NCBI RefSeq assembly: GCF_900108475.1 | Contig: NZ_FNWO01000010.1 | Location: forward strand, 62,001-126,000 | Direction: 5' to 3' | Source of the DNA: Magnetospirillum fulvum | GTDB taxonomy: Bacteria; Pseudomonadota; Alphaproteobacteria; Rhodospirillales; Magnetospirillaceae | Length of the DNA stretch: 64,000 nt | Shown: positions 16,917 through 27,890 of the stretch, in pieces | How positions within the stretch are numbered: position 1 is the first letter of the stretch | How the letters are laid out: the number at the start of each line of letters is the position of its first letter | Position numbers and translations under genes: made by a program | The notes under the pieces: generated by a model | Database searches by the model: none | What the model saw: the letters and a program-made list of their open reading frames with translations, nothing else | Told to the model about the DNA's origin: nothing

Positions 16917-18377
16917 ATGAGAGATGGTGTGATCGACCTTCGGCCGGTTCTGTTCGTCAACGGGTTTTTGCTGCTGGTTCTCGCGGTCGCCATGGTCTTT
17001 CCCGCCCTGGCCGACGCGGCGGCGGGCGATCCTGATTGGATGGTGTTCGTCCTCTCGGCCGCCGTCACCGCTTTTTTCGGGCTGGCGCTGGGGTTCGGCA
17101 CCCGTCCCGCCGGGCGGATCACCCTGTCGGCGCGGCAATCCTTTCTGTTGACGGTGGTCGGCTGGGTCTCGAATGCGGGCTTTGCCGCGCTGCCCTTCGC
17201 CTTCTCCAACCTGGGGATGACCCCGACCGATGCCGTGTTCGAGGCGGTCAGCGGTCTGACCACCACCGGGGCGACGGTGATTCTCGGCCTCGATCACGCG
17301 CCGCGCGGCATCTTGCTGTGGCGGGCGCTGCTGAACTGGCTGGGCGGGGCCGGGATCATCGTGATGGCGGTGGCGATCCTGCCCGCGCTGCGGATTGGCG
17401 GCATGCAGGTGTTCCGGATGGAAACCTCGGACAAGACCGAGCGGGTCGGGCCGCGCATCGCCCAGGTTGCCGCCGGAATCGGGCTGGTCTATGCCGCCTT
17501 TACCGGTTTGACCGCGTTGGGGTTCTGGATCGCCGGGATGGGCCGCTTCGACGCGGTGTGCCACGCTCTGTCGGCGGTTTCAACCGGCGGCTTCTCGACC
17601 TCGGACCTGCGGCTGGCCCGATGGGGTGCCGACGTGCAATGGGTCGCGGTGGCGGCGATGCTGGTCGGCGGGTCCAGTCTGGTGCTGTGGACCGGGGCAG
17701 GGCGGGCGGCCCGGACCAGCCTGTTCAAGGACGCCCAGACCCGCTGGTATCTGATGTTCGTCGGCGGCTTTTCCGGTCTGCTGGCGCTGTGGCAATGGAC
17801 GGTCAACGACATGCCCCCGGCGGCGGCGGTGCGTCATGCCGCTTTCTCGGTCACCTCGATCGTTTCGACCACCGGCTTTGCCTCGACCGATTGGAGCGCC
17901 TGGGGCGGTTTTGCCCATGTCGTCTTCTTCATCCTGCTGTTCATTGGCGGCTGCACCGGCTCGGCCGCGGGCGGGATCAAGATTTTGCGCTGGGATCTGT
18001 TGTTCGCGCTGGCCTCGGCCCATATCGGGCGGTTGCTGCATCCCCACGGCGTCTATGTGATCCGCTACAACAACGACAGGATCGCCCCGGCGATTCTCGA
18101 TTCGGTGCTGGGCTTCGTCGTGCTGTACTTCGTCACCTTCGCCGTGTTCGCGCTGGCGTTGTCGGTGGTGGGGGTCGATTTCGTCACTGCTTTGTCCGGC
18201 TCGGCGGCGGCGCTGGCCAATGCCGGTCCCGGCATCGGCGACGTGATCGGGCCGATGGGCAGCTATCGCCCCTTGCCCGATGCCGCCAAATGGGTGCTGG
18301 GGCTCGAAATGATGATTGGACGGCTGGAATTGTTCATCGTCGCGGTTCTGTTCTCCCGCAGCTATTGGCGGGAATAG
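16917..18377 (+). CDS. trkH: TrkH-type potassium uptake protein, copy 1
   Basis: A 486-residue K+-transporting membrane protein with four pore loops, as in TrkH/KtrB. The filter segments are T-T-T-G-A-T (115-120), S-T-G-G-F-S (222-227), S-T-T-G-F-A (317-322) and N-A-G-P-G (435-439), all near consensus, so this copy is probably a working K+ channel subunit. The start at 16917 fits family length; the frame is open upstream but holds no membrane sequence. The partner TrkA is not in the window. A second trkH starts 13 bases after its stop. Confidence 0.92.
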   Translation: MRDGVIDLRPVLFVNGFLLLVLAVAMVFPALADAAAGDPDWMVFVLSAAVTAFFGLALGFGTRPAGRITLSARQSFLLTVVGWVSNAGFAALPFAFSNLGMTPTDAVFEAVSGLTTTGATVILGLDHAPRGILLWRALLNWLGGAGIIVMAVAILPALRIGGMQVFRMETSDKTERVGPRIAQVAAGIGLVYAAFTGLTALGFWIAGMGRFDAVCHALSAVSTGGFSTSDLRLARWGADVQWVAVAAMLVGGSSLVLWTGAGRAARTSLFKDAQTRWYLMFVGGFSGLLALWQWTVNDMPPAAAVRHAAFSVTSIVSTTGFASTDWSAWGGFAHVVFFILLFIGGCTGSAAGGIKILRWDLLFALASAHIGRLLHPHGVYVIRYNNDRIAPAILDSVLGFVVLYFVTFAVFALALSVVGVDFVTALSGSAAALANAGPGIGDVIGPMGSYRPLPDAAKWVLGLEMMIGRLELFIVAVLFSRSYWRE

Positions 18378-18390
18378 GGGAGAGAAGCCG

Positions 18391-19839
18391 ATGATCGACG
18401 TCCGTCCCGTCCTGCGCCTGATCGGCCAGCTCTTGTGCACCCTGGCGGCGGCGATGCTGCTCCCCGCCGTGATGGACGGCCATGACGGCCAGACCGAGGC
18501 GCGGGTGTTCGTCGTTTCGTCCGGAGTGACCCTGTTTTTCGGTCTCGCCCTGGCGCTGGGGATGAACACCCCCGGACGCGGCTGGACCATCCGCCAGATT
18601 TATCTGGCCGTGGTGTTCGGCTGGCTGGTTCCGGTGCTGTTCGCGGCGCTGCCCTTTCTGTTCGGTCCGCTGGCGCTGTCGGTGCCCGACGCGCTGTTCG
18701 AGGCGGTCAGCGGCCTGACCGGCTCGGGGGCGACGGTGATCTCGGGGCTGGATCACGCTCCGCGCGGGCTGTTGCTGTGGCGGGCGCTGCTGAACTGGCT
18801 GGGCGGGCTGGGGGTGATCGCGATGGCGGTGGCGGTGTTGCCGCTGCTGGCGGTCGGCGGGATGCAGATGTTCCGTCTTGAAATGCCGGGGTCGGCCGAG
18901 CGGGCGATCGCGCGCGGGCGGCGAATCGCCACCCTGGTGTTCTTCACCTATGCCGGGCTGACCCTGGTGTTGGCGCTGTTGCTGTGGCGGGCCGGGCTGG
19001 GCGGGTTCGATGCCTTGGCCCACGCCTTATCGACCCTGTCCTCGGGCGGGTTCTCGACCTCGGACGCCTCGGTCGGCCATTTCCGCAATGCCGACGCCGA
19101 AATCGTCCTGATCCTCGGGATGGTGTTGAGCGGCCTGCCGTTCTTGCTGTTTTACCGGCTGGCGCGCGGCGAGGGCCGAGCCGCCTTGTCCGACAGCCAG
19201 ATCGGTTGGTATCTCTCGCTGCTGGGGCTGGGGACGCTGGGGGTCAGCGCCTGGCTGTGGATCAGCCTTAACCTGTTGCCGTCCGACGCGGTGCGCCACG
19301 GCGCCTTCACCGTCGCCTCGGTGATGACCGGGACCGGCTTTTTTACCCTTCCCTATGGCGGGTGGGGGGGGATGCCCGCGATGATCCTGTTCTTCCTGGC
19401 CTTTGTCGGCGGCTGCGCCGGATCGACCTCGGGCGGGCTGAAGGTATTCCGGCTGCAATGCCTGTTCACCGACGCGGTGATGCAATTGCGCCGCCTGTTG
19501 CGCCCCAACGCGGTGCTGATCGCCACCTTCAACCGCCGCACCATTCCCGAGGACGTGCTGGAATCGGTGATGGGGTTCCTGTTCGTCTATGCCCTGGCCT
19601 TCGCCTTGCTGGCGATGGCGCTGGCCTTCCTCGGGCTGGATTTCGTCACGGCGGTCAGCGGCGCGGCCTCGGCGCTGGCCAATCTCGGCCCCGGCCTGGG
19701 CGGCACCATCGGTCCGGGGGCGACCTATGCCGCCCTGCCCGACGCCGCGAAGATGCTGCTGGCGGCGGGGATGCTGTTCGGGCGGCTGGAAATCTTCACC
19801 ATCCTGGTGCTGTTCGTGCCGACCTTCTGGCGGCAGTAA
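18391..19839 (+). CDS. trkH: TrkH-type potassium uptake protein, copy 2
   Basis: A 482-residue paralogue of the gene just upstream, with a GGGGAGAGA ribosome site 6 bases ahead of the ATG. The four filter segments differ from copy 1: T-G-S-G-A-T (110-115) instead of T-T-T-G-A-T, S-S-G-G-F-S (217-222), T-G-T-G-F-F near 313-318, and N-L-G-P-G (431-435). The filter glycines are kept, while the threonines before them in loops 1-3 are partly replaced. This suggests altered ion selectivity, affinity or regulation. The two probably arose by tandem duplication and share an operon. Confidence 0.92.
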   Translation: MIDVRPVLRLIGQLLCTLAAAMLLPAVMDGHDGQTEARVFVVSSGVTLFFGLALALGMNTPGRGWTIRQIYLAVVFGWLVPVLFAALPFLFGPLALSVPDALFEAVSGLTGSGATVISGLDHAPRGLLLWRALLNWLGGLGVIAMAVAVLPLLAVGGMQMFRLEMPGSAERAIARGRRIATLVFFTYAGLTLVLALLLWRAGLGGFDALAHALSTLSSGGFSTSDASVGHFRNADAEIVLILGMVLSGLPFLLFYRLARGEGRAALSDSQIGWYLSLLGLGTLGVSAWLWISLNLLPSDAVRHGAFTVASVMTGTGFFTLPYGGWGGMPAMILFFLAFVGGCAGSTSGGLKVFRLQCLFTDAVMQLRRLLRPNAVLIATFNRRTIPEDVLESVMGFLFVYALAFALLAMALAFLGLDFVTAVSGAASALANLGPGLGGTIGPGATYAALPDAAKMLLAAGMLFGRLEIFTILVLFVPTFWRQ

Positions 19840-19908
19840 GTCAAAGCTGCACGGATCGGCCCCGATCCGCGCGAGCCCCTCATTCGCCGGGCGCGGCCCA
19901 TCCGGGCC

Positions 19909-20715
19909 TTAGATCAGCGACGACCACAGCAGCAGGCCGAGCGCGGCCAGACCCAACAGAATCCGGGCCAGCGCCAGCGGGGCGAAGGTGTGACGATCGA
20001 CCCAGGCCATCATCGCCGCAATCGCGGCAAACGCGATCAGCCCGGCGGCGGCGGCGGCGATCTGAAGATCGGCCGACAAGATCGGTTGGGTGTGGCGGGT
20101 CAAGTGCCACAGGCTGAGAGCGGCATGGCCGAGAATCAGCGGGATCGCCAGCAGCAGCGAGAAGCGGGCCGCCTCGCGTCGCTCCCACCCCAGCAGGCGG
20201 GCGGCGGCAATGGTGATGCCGGTGCGCGATACGCCGGGAAACAGCGCCAGCGCCTGGACCAGCCCCAGCCCGGCGGCGACGGGAAGGGTCAGATGCTCGA
20301 CCCGGCGCACCGTGACCCCCAGCCGGTCGCAGAGCAGCAGAACCACGCCGCCGGCCAGGATCAGGATTGCCGCCATCACCGGCCCGACCGCAGCGGCGGC
20401 GGGGAGGGCGAGAAAGCCGCCCAGAACCGCCGTCGGTACCGTTCCGGCGACGACATGGAGCATCAGCCACGACCCGGCATCGGGCTTGCCTTTGGCCAAT
20501 CGCCACAGGCCGACGACCATCGCCAGCACATCGCGCCAGAAATACAGCAGCAGCGCCGCCAGGATTCCGCAATGGGTCGCGACCGCCAGGGCGGCGCGTC
20601 CATCGTCGCTGCCCGCGAGGCCGGGCAGGGCCGCCAACGGCCCCGACGCGCCGATGGGCAGAACCTCGCCAAGGCCCCGGATCAGGGCAACGGTTAAAAC
20701 ATCCAGCAAAGTCAA
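19909..20715 (-). CDS. UppP/BacA-family protein with altered active-site motif
   Basis: A 268-residue polytopic membrane protein of the undecaprenyl-diphosphate phosphatase (UppP/BacA) family, which in canonical members recycles the lipid carrier for cell-wall glycans. The second motif is kept, P-G-V-S-R-T-G followed by A-A-R-F-S-L-L-L. The first motif is not: the usual E-G-x-x-E-F-L-P-x-S-S-x-G-H reads R-G-L-G-E-V-L-P-I-G-A-S-G-P (residues 13-26). The first Glu, both Ser and the His are replaced by Arg, Gly, Ala and Pro, while the second Glu and the distal Arg remain. It may be inactive, or act on a different substrate. A second, canonical uppP elsewhere in the genome would be expected. Confidence 0.8.
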   Translation of the reverse strand: MTLLDVLTVALIRGLGEVLPIGASGPLAALPGLAGSDDGRAALAVATHCGILAALLLYFWRDVLAMVVGLWRLAKGKPDAGSWLMLHVVAGTVPTAVLGGFLALPAAAAVGPVMAAILILAGGVVLLLCDRLGVTVRRVEHLTLPVAAGLGLVQALALFPGVSRTGITIAAARLLGWERREAARFSLLLAIPLILGHAALSLWHLTRHTQPILSADLQIAAAAAGLIAFAAIAAMMAWVDRHTFAPLALARILLGLAALGLLLWSSLI

Positions 20716-20861
20716 GGGGCTGTCTCCGTACCGGCCTTGGTCCGTTATAACACCGGGGCGAGGGGGCCGGAAGAGATACCGTACAGGGGCTTCAATCGCT
20801 TCGTGCGAGTGGGGATGGCTTATCCCATCCGACCGGGATTCTCTGGCCCGGAGCGGGCAAC

Positions 20862-20894
20862 GAAAAGCCCCCCACCCGCGAGGGGAGGGGGGCT
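20862..20894 (-). terminator. Intrinsic terminator of groESL
   Basis: A GC-rich stem (AGCCCCCC at 20866-20873 with GGGGGGCT at 20887-20894, extended by CCC/GGG after a mismatch) that on the minus strand runs into TTTTCGTT. It lies about 35 bases downstream of the groEL stop. Confidence 0.85.
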
Positions 20895-20927
20895 CAATCG
20901 ATCGGGTCGATTGCAGGCGAGCGGGAC

Positions 20928-22592
<1,665 letters not shown>

Positions 22593-22880
22593 TTAGGCGA
22601 GAATGCCGAGAATGTCGGATTCTTTCATGATCAACAGGTCCTGCCCGTCGATCTTGACTTCGGTGCCCGACCACTTGCCGAACAGCACCTTGTCGCCAGC
22701 CTTGACGTCCAGGGCGGCAATCTTGCCGTCTTCGCCGCGAGCGCCGGGGCCGACGGAGACGACTTCACCCTGCTGGGGCTTTTCCTTGGCGGTGTCGGGG
22801 ATGATGATGCCGCCAGCGGTCTTCTCTTCGGATTCGAGGCGCTTCACCACCACGCGATCGTGGAGCGGTCTGAAAGTCAT
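22593..22880 (-). CDS. groES: Co-chaperonin GroES (10 kDa)
   Basis: A 95-residue GroES lid protein starting [12 protein letters not shown]. The mobile-loop segment [13 protein letters not shown] and the C-terminal block including G-T-E-V-K-I-D-G are present. The start at 22880 is chosen because family homologues begin here; ten further upstream codons are open but not conserved. It is the first gene of the operon, with a 69-base leader after the CIRCE operator. Confidence 0.97.
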   Translation of the reverse strand: MTFRPLHDRVVVKRLESEEKTAGGIIIPDTAKEKPQQGEVVSVGPGARGEDGKIAALDVKAGDKVLFGKWSGTEVKIDGQDLLIMKESDILGILA

Positions 22881-22949
22881 GGGACTGAACCTCCGTTTGG
22901 TCTTCGCCACAAGGGCGACACAACAGTTTTGGCCGGTGAAGGGGCGCTG

Positions 22950-22976
22950 TTAGCACTCCTCACCAACGAGTGCTAA
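22950..22976 (-). promoter_or_regulatory. CIRCE operator (HrcA binding site)
   Basis: A perfect CIRCE element: TTAGCACTC (22950-22958), a 9-base spacer, and GAGTGCTAA (22968-22976). It begins 1 base downstream of the predicted -10, so bound HrcA would block transcription initiation of groESL. The hrcA gene is not in the window. Confidence 0.97.
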
Positions 22977-22977
22977 C

Positions 22978-23006
22978 CATCTAAGGGCGTCCCCCCATCC
23001 TGTCAA
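22978..23006 (-). promoter_or_regulatory. Sigma70 promoter of groESL
   Basis: Read on the minus strand: TTGACA -35 (23006-23001), 17-base spacer, TAGATG -10 (22983-22978), immediately followed by the CIRCE operator. Confidence 0.85.
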
Positions 23007-23059
23007 GCGCGGCTGGGTTAAGAATCTGTCATGTCGGCCGAGGGGACAGACGAATCGCC

Positions 23060-24331
23060 TTAACGCGCCAGGGCGCGCCAGGCGATATCGCGGCGGCAGA
23101 ACCCGCCCGGCCAGTCCAGCGCATCGACCGCCCGATAGGCCCGCTCGCGCGCTTCGGCGACATCGGCCCCGATCGCGGTGACGCCCAGCACCCGGCCGCC
23201 GGTGGCGATCACCTGCCCGTCTTTCAGCGCGGTTCCGGCATGGAGAACGGTGACGCCCTCAATCGCGCCCGCCGCCTTCAGCCCGCCGATCACGCTGCCC
23301 TTCTGGTAGGTGCCGGGATAGCCGTTGGCGGCCATCACCACCACCAGCGCCACCGCGTCGCGCCAGGACAGGCTGATCTGGTCCAGCCGTCCCTCGGCCC
23401 CGGCCAGCAGCACCGGCAGCAGATCGGACTCCAGCCGGGCCATCAGCACCTGACATTCCGGGTCGCCGAAGCGGACATTGTATTCAAGCAGCTTCGGCCC
23501 CGCCGCCGTGACCATGATTCCGGCGAACAGCACCCCGCTATAGGGGCGGCCCAGTTCGGCCATCGTCGCGATCAGCGGGCGGATGCAGGTGTCGATGATT
23601 GCCGCTTCGACCTTCGGGGTGACCACCGGAGTGGGCGAATAGGCTCCCATGCCGCCGGTATTGGGGCCGGTATCGCCGTCGCCGACCCGCTTGTGATCCT
23701 GGGCGGCGGCCAGCGGCAAAGCGGTGCGGCCGTCGCACAGGGCGAAGAAGCTGCATTCCTCGCCTTCCAGGAATTCTTCGATTACCAGTTCGTCGCCCGC
23801 CGCGCCGAACACCTTGTCGCCCATCATCGCATCGACGGCGTCGAGCGCCTCGGCCTGGGTCATCGCGACGACGACGCCCTTGCCCGCGGCCAGCCCGTCG
23901 GTCTTGACGACGATCGGGGCGCCCTTGGCGCGGATGAAGGCCTTGGCGGAGTCGCTGTCGCGGAAGCGGCCGTACCACGCGGTGGGAATCCCCGCCTTGG
24001 CGACGACATCCTTCATGAAGCCCTTCGAGCCTTCCAGCTCGGCGGCGGCGGCCGAGGGGCCGAACACCTTGATCCCGACCTCGCGGCAGCGATCGGCCAG
24101 CCCGGCGACCAGCGGCGCTTCGGGGCCGATCACCACCAGATCGACCGCGTTGGCGCGGGCAAAGGCGACCAGATCCTCGACCGCCTCGGCGGCGATGGCG
24201 ACGCATTCGGCGCTGTCGGCGATCCCGGCATTGCCCGGGGCGCACCACAGCTTGGTCAAAAGCGGCGATTGCGCCAGCTTCCAGCACAAAGCGTGCTCGC
24301 GTCCGCCCGATCCGACCACCAATACCTTCAT
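23060..24331 (-). CDS. purD: Phosphoribosylamine--glycine ligase
   Basis: A 423-residue ATP-grasp enzyme that makes glycinamide ribonucleotide, the second step of purine synthesis, in the cytoplasm. N-terminal signature [14 protein letters not shown]. The ATP-grasp core shows [16 protein letters not shown] and E-F-L-E-G-E-E-C-S. The substrate-site block [11 protein letters not shown] and late Y-N-V-R-F-G-D-P-E motif are intact. It is the most downstream gene of the minus-strand run that begins with the O-antigen ligase, though 55 bases separate it from the glycosyltransferase gene upstream, so it may have its own promoter. Confidence 0.96.
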   Translation of the reverse strand: MKVLVVGSGGREHALCWKLAQSPLLTKLWCAPGNAGIADSAECVAIAAEAVEDLVAFARANAVDLVVIGPEAPLVAGLADRCREVGIKVFGPSAAAAELEGSKGFMKDVVAKAGIPTAWYGRFRDSDSAKAFIRAKGAPIVVKTDGLAAGKGVVVAMTQAEALDAVDAMMGDKVFGAAGDELVIEEFLEGEECSFFALCDGRTALPLAAAQDHKRVGDGDTGPNTGGMGAYSPTPVVTPKVEAAIIDTCIRPLIATMAELGRPYSGVLFAGIMVTAAGPKLLEYNVRFGDPECQVLMARLESDLLPVLLAGAEGRLDQISLSWRDAVALVVVMAANGYPGTYQKGSVIGGLKAAGAIEGVTVLHAGTALKDGQVIATGGRVLGVTAIGADVAEARERAYRAVDALDWPGGFCRRDIAWRALAR

Positions 24332-24386
24332 CCCAGCATCCTTTCCGTGACTTAAAGCTTCGTCGTGGGGGGCGGACCCCCGATCT

Positions 24387-25556
24387 CTAGGCGAGTTCCG
24401 TCCGCTCCCGCACCGCCTGCCACACCGCTTCGGGCGGGATGGCGGCGACGCAGGGGAACGCCTCGTCCGGCGTCGCCCGCTTGGGGCAGCGCCACAGGCA
24501 GTGATAACACTCCATCTCGACCGACAGAAATGTCGCGCCCTTGGGCCGCACCGCCTCGGGATAGGGGACGAAGCTGCCGAAATGGCCGCCGCCGACCAGC
24601 AGCACCGTCGGCGCGCCGACGCCCAGGGCCAGATGGCCGGGGCCGGTATCGTTGCTGACGACGCAGGCGGCGTGCTTCATCACGTCGATCAGGTCGGGCA
24701 GCGACAGGGTGCCGATGGTGTCGATCGCGCCGGGATGGGCCAGGGCGGCGATGGCGGGCTTGGCGAAGGCCTCCTGTCCCGCGCCGACGAAGACGACGCG
24801 CAGACCGGCATCGAGACAGCGGCGGGCGATGGCCAGAAACGCGTCGAACGGCCAGCGCCGTCCCGGCTCGTTCGAGCCGAAATTGAGCACGACATAGGGT
24901 GCGGCGGCGGTGTCGCTGGCCAGGGCGGGCACCCGTTCGCGCCAGGGAATCCGGATTGTCTCGGGCGGGTGAATGCGCCCGGTGATCGCGTCGAGAAAGG
25001 CGAAGTGGCGCAGCCCCTCGTGGGTCGGATAGGGGCCGGTGTCGATCACCCGGGTGGCGCGGGCGAGATACCAGCCATATTCGGCGCGGGTGCGGTCGGT
25101 GACGAAGGGCTGGGCAACGATCCGGCTGGGGGCGCGGCTGGCCCAGACCAGGGAATCGGCGGTCAGGGTCTTGCGCATATACATGTCGCAGATCGCGGCG
25201 GCGAAGCCCTGGCGGCGGACCCACAGCGCGATCTTCAGCCGGTACAGCCACTTCTTCTCGAAGGCGTGCTCGTCGATGGTGACGACGCGGATGCCGGGAA
25301 ACACTTCGTCGGCCAGCCCGCGCCAGGAATGGCAGCCGAGCAGGGTGATCTCGGCCCGGTCCATTCCGAAGGCGGCGGGGTAATGCTCCAGCGCGGCCCG
25401 CGCCATCACCATGTCGCCGATCCCGTCCATCCGCACCACCAGCAGGCCGCGCCGGGGCGACCGGCTCGGCCACAGCGCCACCAGGGCATCAATCGGACGA
25501 AACAGCCACCAGCGGCGGCGCATCCCGCGCGGAAACACACTCGAAAACCAGCCCAT
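24387..25556 (-). CDS. GT9-family (heptosyltransferase-like) glycosyltransferase A
   Basis: A 389-residue GT9 protein, the family of LPS core heptosyltransferases. It has [11 protein letters not shown] near residue 40, [12 protein letters not shown] at mid-length and [18 protein letters not shown] near the donor-sugar site. Close to the C-terminus is a Cys cluster, [10 protein letters not shown] then F-P-C-V-A, also found in its two upstream neighbours. It starts 4 bases after the stop of the neighbouring GT9 gene. Probably cytoplasmic-face LPS/core sugar transfer; donor and acceptor unknown. Confidence 0.85.
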   Translation of the reverse strand: MGWFSSVFPRGMRRRWWLFRPIDALVALWPSRSPRRGLLVVRMDGIGDMVMARAALEHYPAAFGMDRAEITLLGCHSWRGLADEVFPGIRVVTIDEHAFEKKWLYRLKIALWVRRQGFAAAICDMYMRKTLTADSLVWASRAPSRIVAQPFVTDRTRAEYGWYLARATRVIDTGPYPTHEGLRHFAFLDAITGRIHPPETIRIPWRERVPALASDTAAAPYVVLNFGSNEPGRRWPFDAFLAIARRCLDAGLRVVFVGAGQEAFAKPAIAALAHPGAIDTIGTLSLPDLIDVMKHAACVVSNDTGPGHLALGVGAPTVLLVGGGHFGSFVPYPEAVRPKGATFLSVEMECYHCLWRCPKRATPDEAFPCVAAIPPEAVWQAVRERTELA

Positions 25557-25560
25557 GGGA

Positions 25561-26679
25561 TCAGATCGCTCCGCGCGTCACGGTGTCGCCGATGGTGGCG
25601 ATCACCGGCTCGAGATCGAGATCGGCGACACAGGGATACATGCCGTCGATCAGGGGGAATTTGCAGCGGCCCAGGCAGCCCTGGCAGGCCATCGGGACGT
25701 GGATGAAGCGGACATTGTCGGGGGCGACCCGCTCGTCATAAGGCACCCCGGCACCGACGAAGGCGGCGCTGGCCAGACACAAAGCGGGGGTGCCGAGCAG
25801 CACCGCCAGATGCAGCCCGGCGGTATCGACTCCGATCGCCAGTTGCGCCCCCATCAGCACCGAGGCCAGCCGGTCGAACCCGCCGGTCTCGATCGCGACG
25901 TTGGGGCGGGCGAGCAGGCCCATGATCGCCGGGTGGCGGTCGAAATCGCTGCGGTGACCGGCGACGACGATCCGCCAGTGGGACGGGACCGCCTCGGCCA
26001 TCCGCCGCCAGCTTTCGGCCGTCAGCATCCGCTGCCGCACCCCGGAAAAGGGGAAGAAGACGATGGTGTCGGTCATCCGCTCCGGCGGCGGCAACTGCCC
26101 ATCGGGCAGCAGGGCCAGTTCGGGCGGCTGGCGGTCGTCCAGAATCGCGTCGGCGAATTTCGACCAGCGGACGATCTTGTCTTGGCGCACCGGGCCGGAT
26201 TCGAACAAGATGTCGAACACTTTTTCGCTGTCGTCGCGGCGCTGCTCGAAATTGCGCTTTAATTGCGGCGGCATCATCCCGGCGGTCTCGGCCGGGTCGG
26301 CGGCGACGATCAGCGCCTCGTCGCGGTCGTGAACCCGGATGTAATCGAGCGAGACGATCAGCCGGTAATGCTGGGCGTGGAGATCGGCGAAGGTCTTCCA
26401 GCGATACTCGATCTCGTCCAGCCGCTCGAACTCGATCCGGCGCAGCTTCAGCAGGCGGGGGAACAGAAAGGCCATCCCGGCGGCGTCGGGGCGGCAGAGC
26501 AGGGTAACGCTCTCCTCCAGCCGTCCCAGCCGCATGAAGCGGGCCAGCACCGCCGACAGGAACACCATCTCGGCTGGACCGCGCGAACTGACCAGCAACA
26601 CGCCTTCGGCGCGGCGGCGGCGCGACCTGCGGCGCAGCAGGAACCCCAGCAGCGGGTCGAGCAGCGGCGCAAGCTTCAT
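25561..26679 (-). CDS. GT9-family glycosyltransferase B
   Basis: A 372-residue GT9-like protein. The middle has F-F-P-F-S-G-V-R and V-V-A-G-H-R-S-D-F-D, and the donor-site block reads I-G-V-D-T-A-G-L-H-L-A-V-L-L-G-T-P. The C-terminal Cys cluster is C-Q-G-C-L-G-R-C-K-F-P then M-Y-P-C-V-A. The start at 26679 forms an ATGA overlap with the stop of gene C, implying coupled translation. The N-terminal catalytic segment is less conserved than in gene A (L-L-V-S-S-R-G-P-A-E). Together the three look like tandem paralogues that diverged after duplication. Confidence 0.83.
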   Translation of the reverse strand: MKLAPLLDPLLGFLLRRRSRRRRAEGVLLVSSRGPAEMVFLSAVLARFMRLGRLEESVTLLCRPDAAGMAFLFPRLLKLRRIEFERLDEIEYRWKTFADLHAQHYRLIVSLDYIRVHDRDEALIVAADPAETAGMMPPQLKRNFEQRRDDSEKVFDILFESGPVRQDKIVRWSKFADAILDDRQPPELALLPDGQLPPPERMTDTIVFFPFSGVRQRMLTAESWRRMAEAVPSHWRIVVAGHRSDFDRHPAIMGLLARPNVAIETGGFDRLASVLMGAQLAIGVDTAGLHLAVLLGTPALCLASAAFVGAGVPYDERVAPDNVRFIHVPMACQGCLGRCKFPLIDGMYPCVADLDLEPVIATIGDTVTRGAI

Positions 26680-27809
26680 CGCGAGGTCTCCGTCATGTCG
26701 GCGACCGCCTCCAGCACGGATTCGGCGGAGAGGGCGGCGACACAAGGATACATTGAATCAATGGCGGGTCGGCGACAATCGCCGAGACAGCCCTGACAGG
26801 CCATCGGGGTCCAGACGAACCGGGCCGAGGTCGGCCCCAGCGCCTCGACATAGGGGATGTTGCCGCCGACATAGGCGGCGCTGGCCAGACACAGGGTTGG
26901 CACTCCCAATGCGGCGGCGAGATGCATGCAGCCGGTATCGACCGAGACCACCAGCCGCGCCGCCCGCAGCACCCCGACCAGTTGGGCGAACGAGATCGGC
27001 TCGAAGCTGACGCCGGGCAGGTCGAGCAGGGGGCGATATTCGGGGCAGCGCTCGAAATCCGAGGGATGGCCCGAGATCCGCACCCGCCAGCCGGGGGGCA
27101 GACTTTCAATGATGCGGCGGAACAGATCGGGCGGGCTCTGCTTGCCGCGCACCGCCGAGAAGGGCTGGATCACCAGAGTCGGAGTCTGGGCGGTGGCCGG
27201 GTCGGGCGGGGCCAGCCCGGCCAGACGCTCGGGCGGCAGGGCGACGCGGGGTGGGGGCAGGGTCCGCCCGGTCAGGGCGTCGGCGAACAGAGCCCAGCGC
27301 AGCAGCTTGTTGTCGAGCTTTTCCGGCCCGGTCTCGATCAGGCGACCCCAGCGTTTGCCATTGGCGTTGAGGCGAGCCTGATACTTGACCCAGGGGCGGG
27401 GAACCATCGCGGCGCGCTCGGGGGCGGCGCAGGCGAAGGCCAGCGCCTCGTCGAGGTCGGGGTGGCGCTGGAAATCGGTCGAGACCACCAGCCGGAAATG
27501 ACGGCGATAGAGGTCGGCCAGGATCGCCCGACGCCGGGCCGGGGAACGCAAGGCGGCGAAATCGACCGTCATCACCTCAAGCGAGGGCGGCAGCAGGAAC
27601 GCCATCTCGGCGGCATTGGCGCGGAGCAGCACGGTGACCGTCTCGCCCGGCTGGGCCAGGGCGGCAAAGCGCTCGGCTACCAGCGCGAACAGCACGGTGT
27701 CGCCCAGCCCTCCGGCCGAGATCAACAGCACGCCCGACGCCGGGGGGGCGCGGCGGGTCAACCGCCGTTCCAGGCCGGTCAACGGATCGGTCAGGCGGTG
27801 CAGCTTCAT
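26676..27809 (-). CDS. GT9-family glycosyltransferase C
   Basis: A 377-residue GT9-like protein, first of the three. N-terminal L-L-I-S-A-G-G-L-G-D-T-V retains the G-x-G-D element. Mid-region I-Q-P-F-S-A-V-R-G-K and I-S-G-H-P-S-D-F-E match gene B. The donor block is V-S-V-D-T-G-C-M-H-L-A-A-A-L-G-V-P-T. The Cys cluster is C-Q-G-C-L-G-D-C-R-R-P then M-Y-P-C-V-A. The start at 27809 is preferred over a codon 21 bases upstream because it gives the same M-K-L-x-x-L-x-D-P-L N-terminus as gene B. It lies downstream of the O-antigen ligase. Confidence 0.83.
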   Translation of the reverse strand: MKLHRLTDPLTGLERRLTRRAPPASGVLLISAGGLGDTVLFALVAERFAALAQPGETVTVLLRANAAEMAFLLPPSLEVMTVDFAALRSPARRRAILADLYRRHFRLVVSTDFQRHPDLDEALAFACAAPERAAMVPRPWVKYQARLNANGKRWGRLIETGPEKLDNKLLRWALFADALTGRTLPPPRVALPPERLAGLAPPDPATAQTPTLVIQPFSAVRGKQSPPDLFRRIIESLPPGWRVRISGHPSDFERCPEYRPLLDLPGVSFEPISFAQLVGVLRAARLVVSVDTGCMHLAAALGVPTLCLASAAYVGGNIPYVEALGPTSARFVWTPMACQGCLGDCRRPAIDSMYPCVAALSAESVLEAVADMTETSR

Positions 27810-27890
27810 CGCCCGCTCTCCTTCGACCACGCGCGGTTGGGGAGGGCGCGGCGGATATTTCCTCGACCGGACATGGGGAACCTGCGGCGG

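Noticed and set aside
20748..20760. TTATAAC as a promoter -10 for the UppP-like gene.
   Set aside because: No acceptable -35 on either strand at 16-18 bases.
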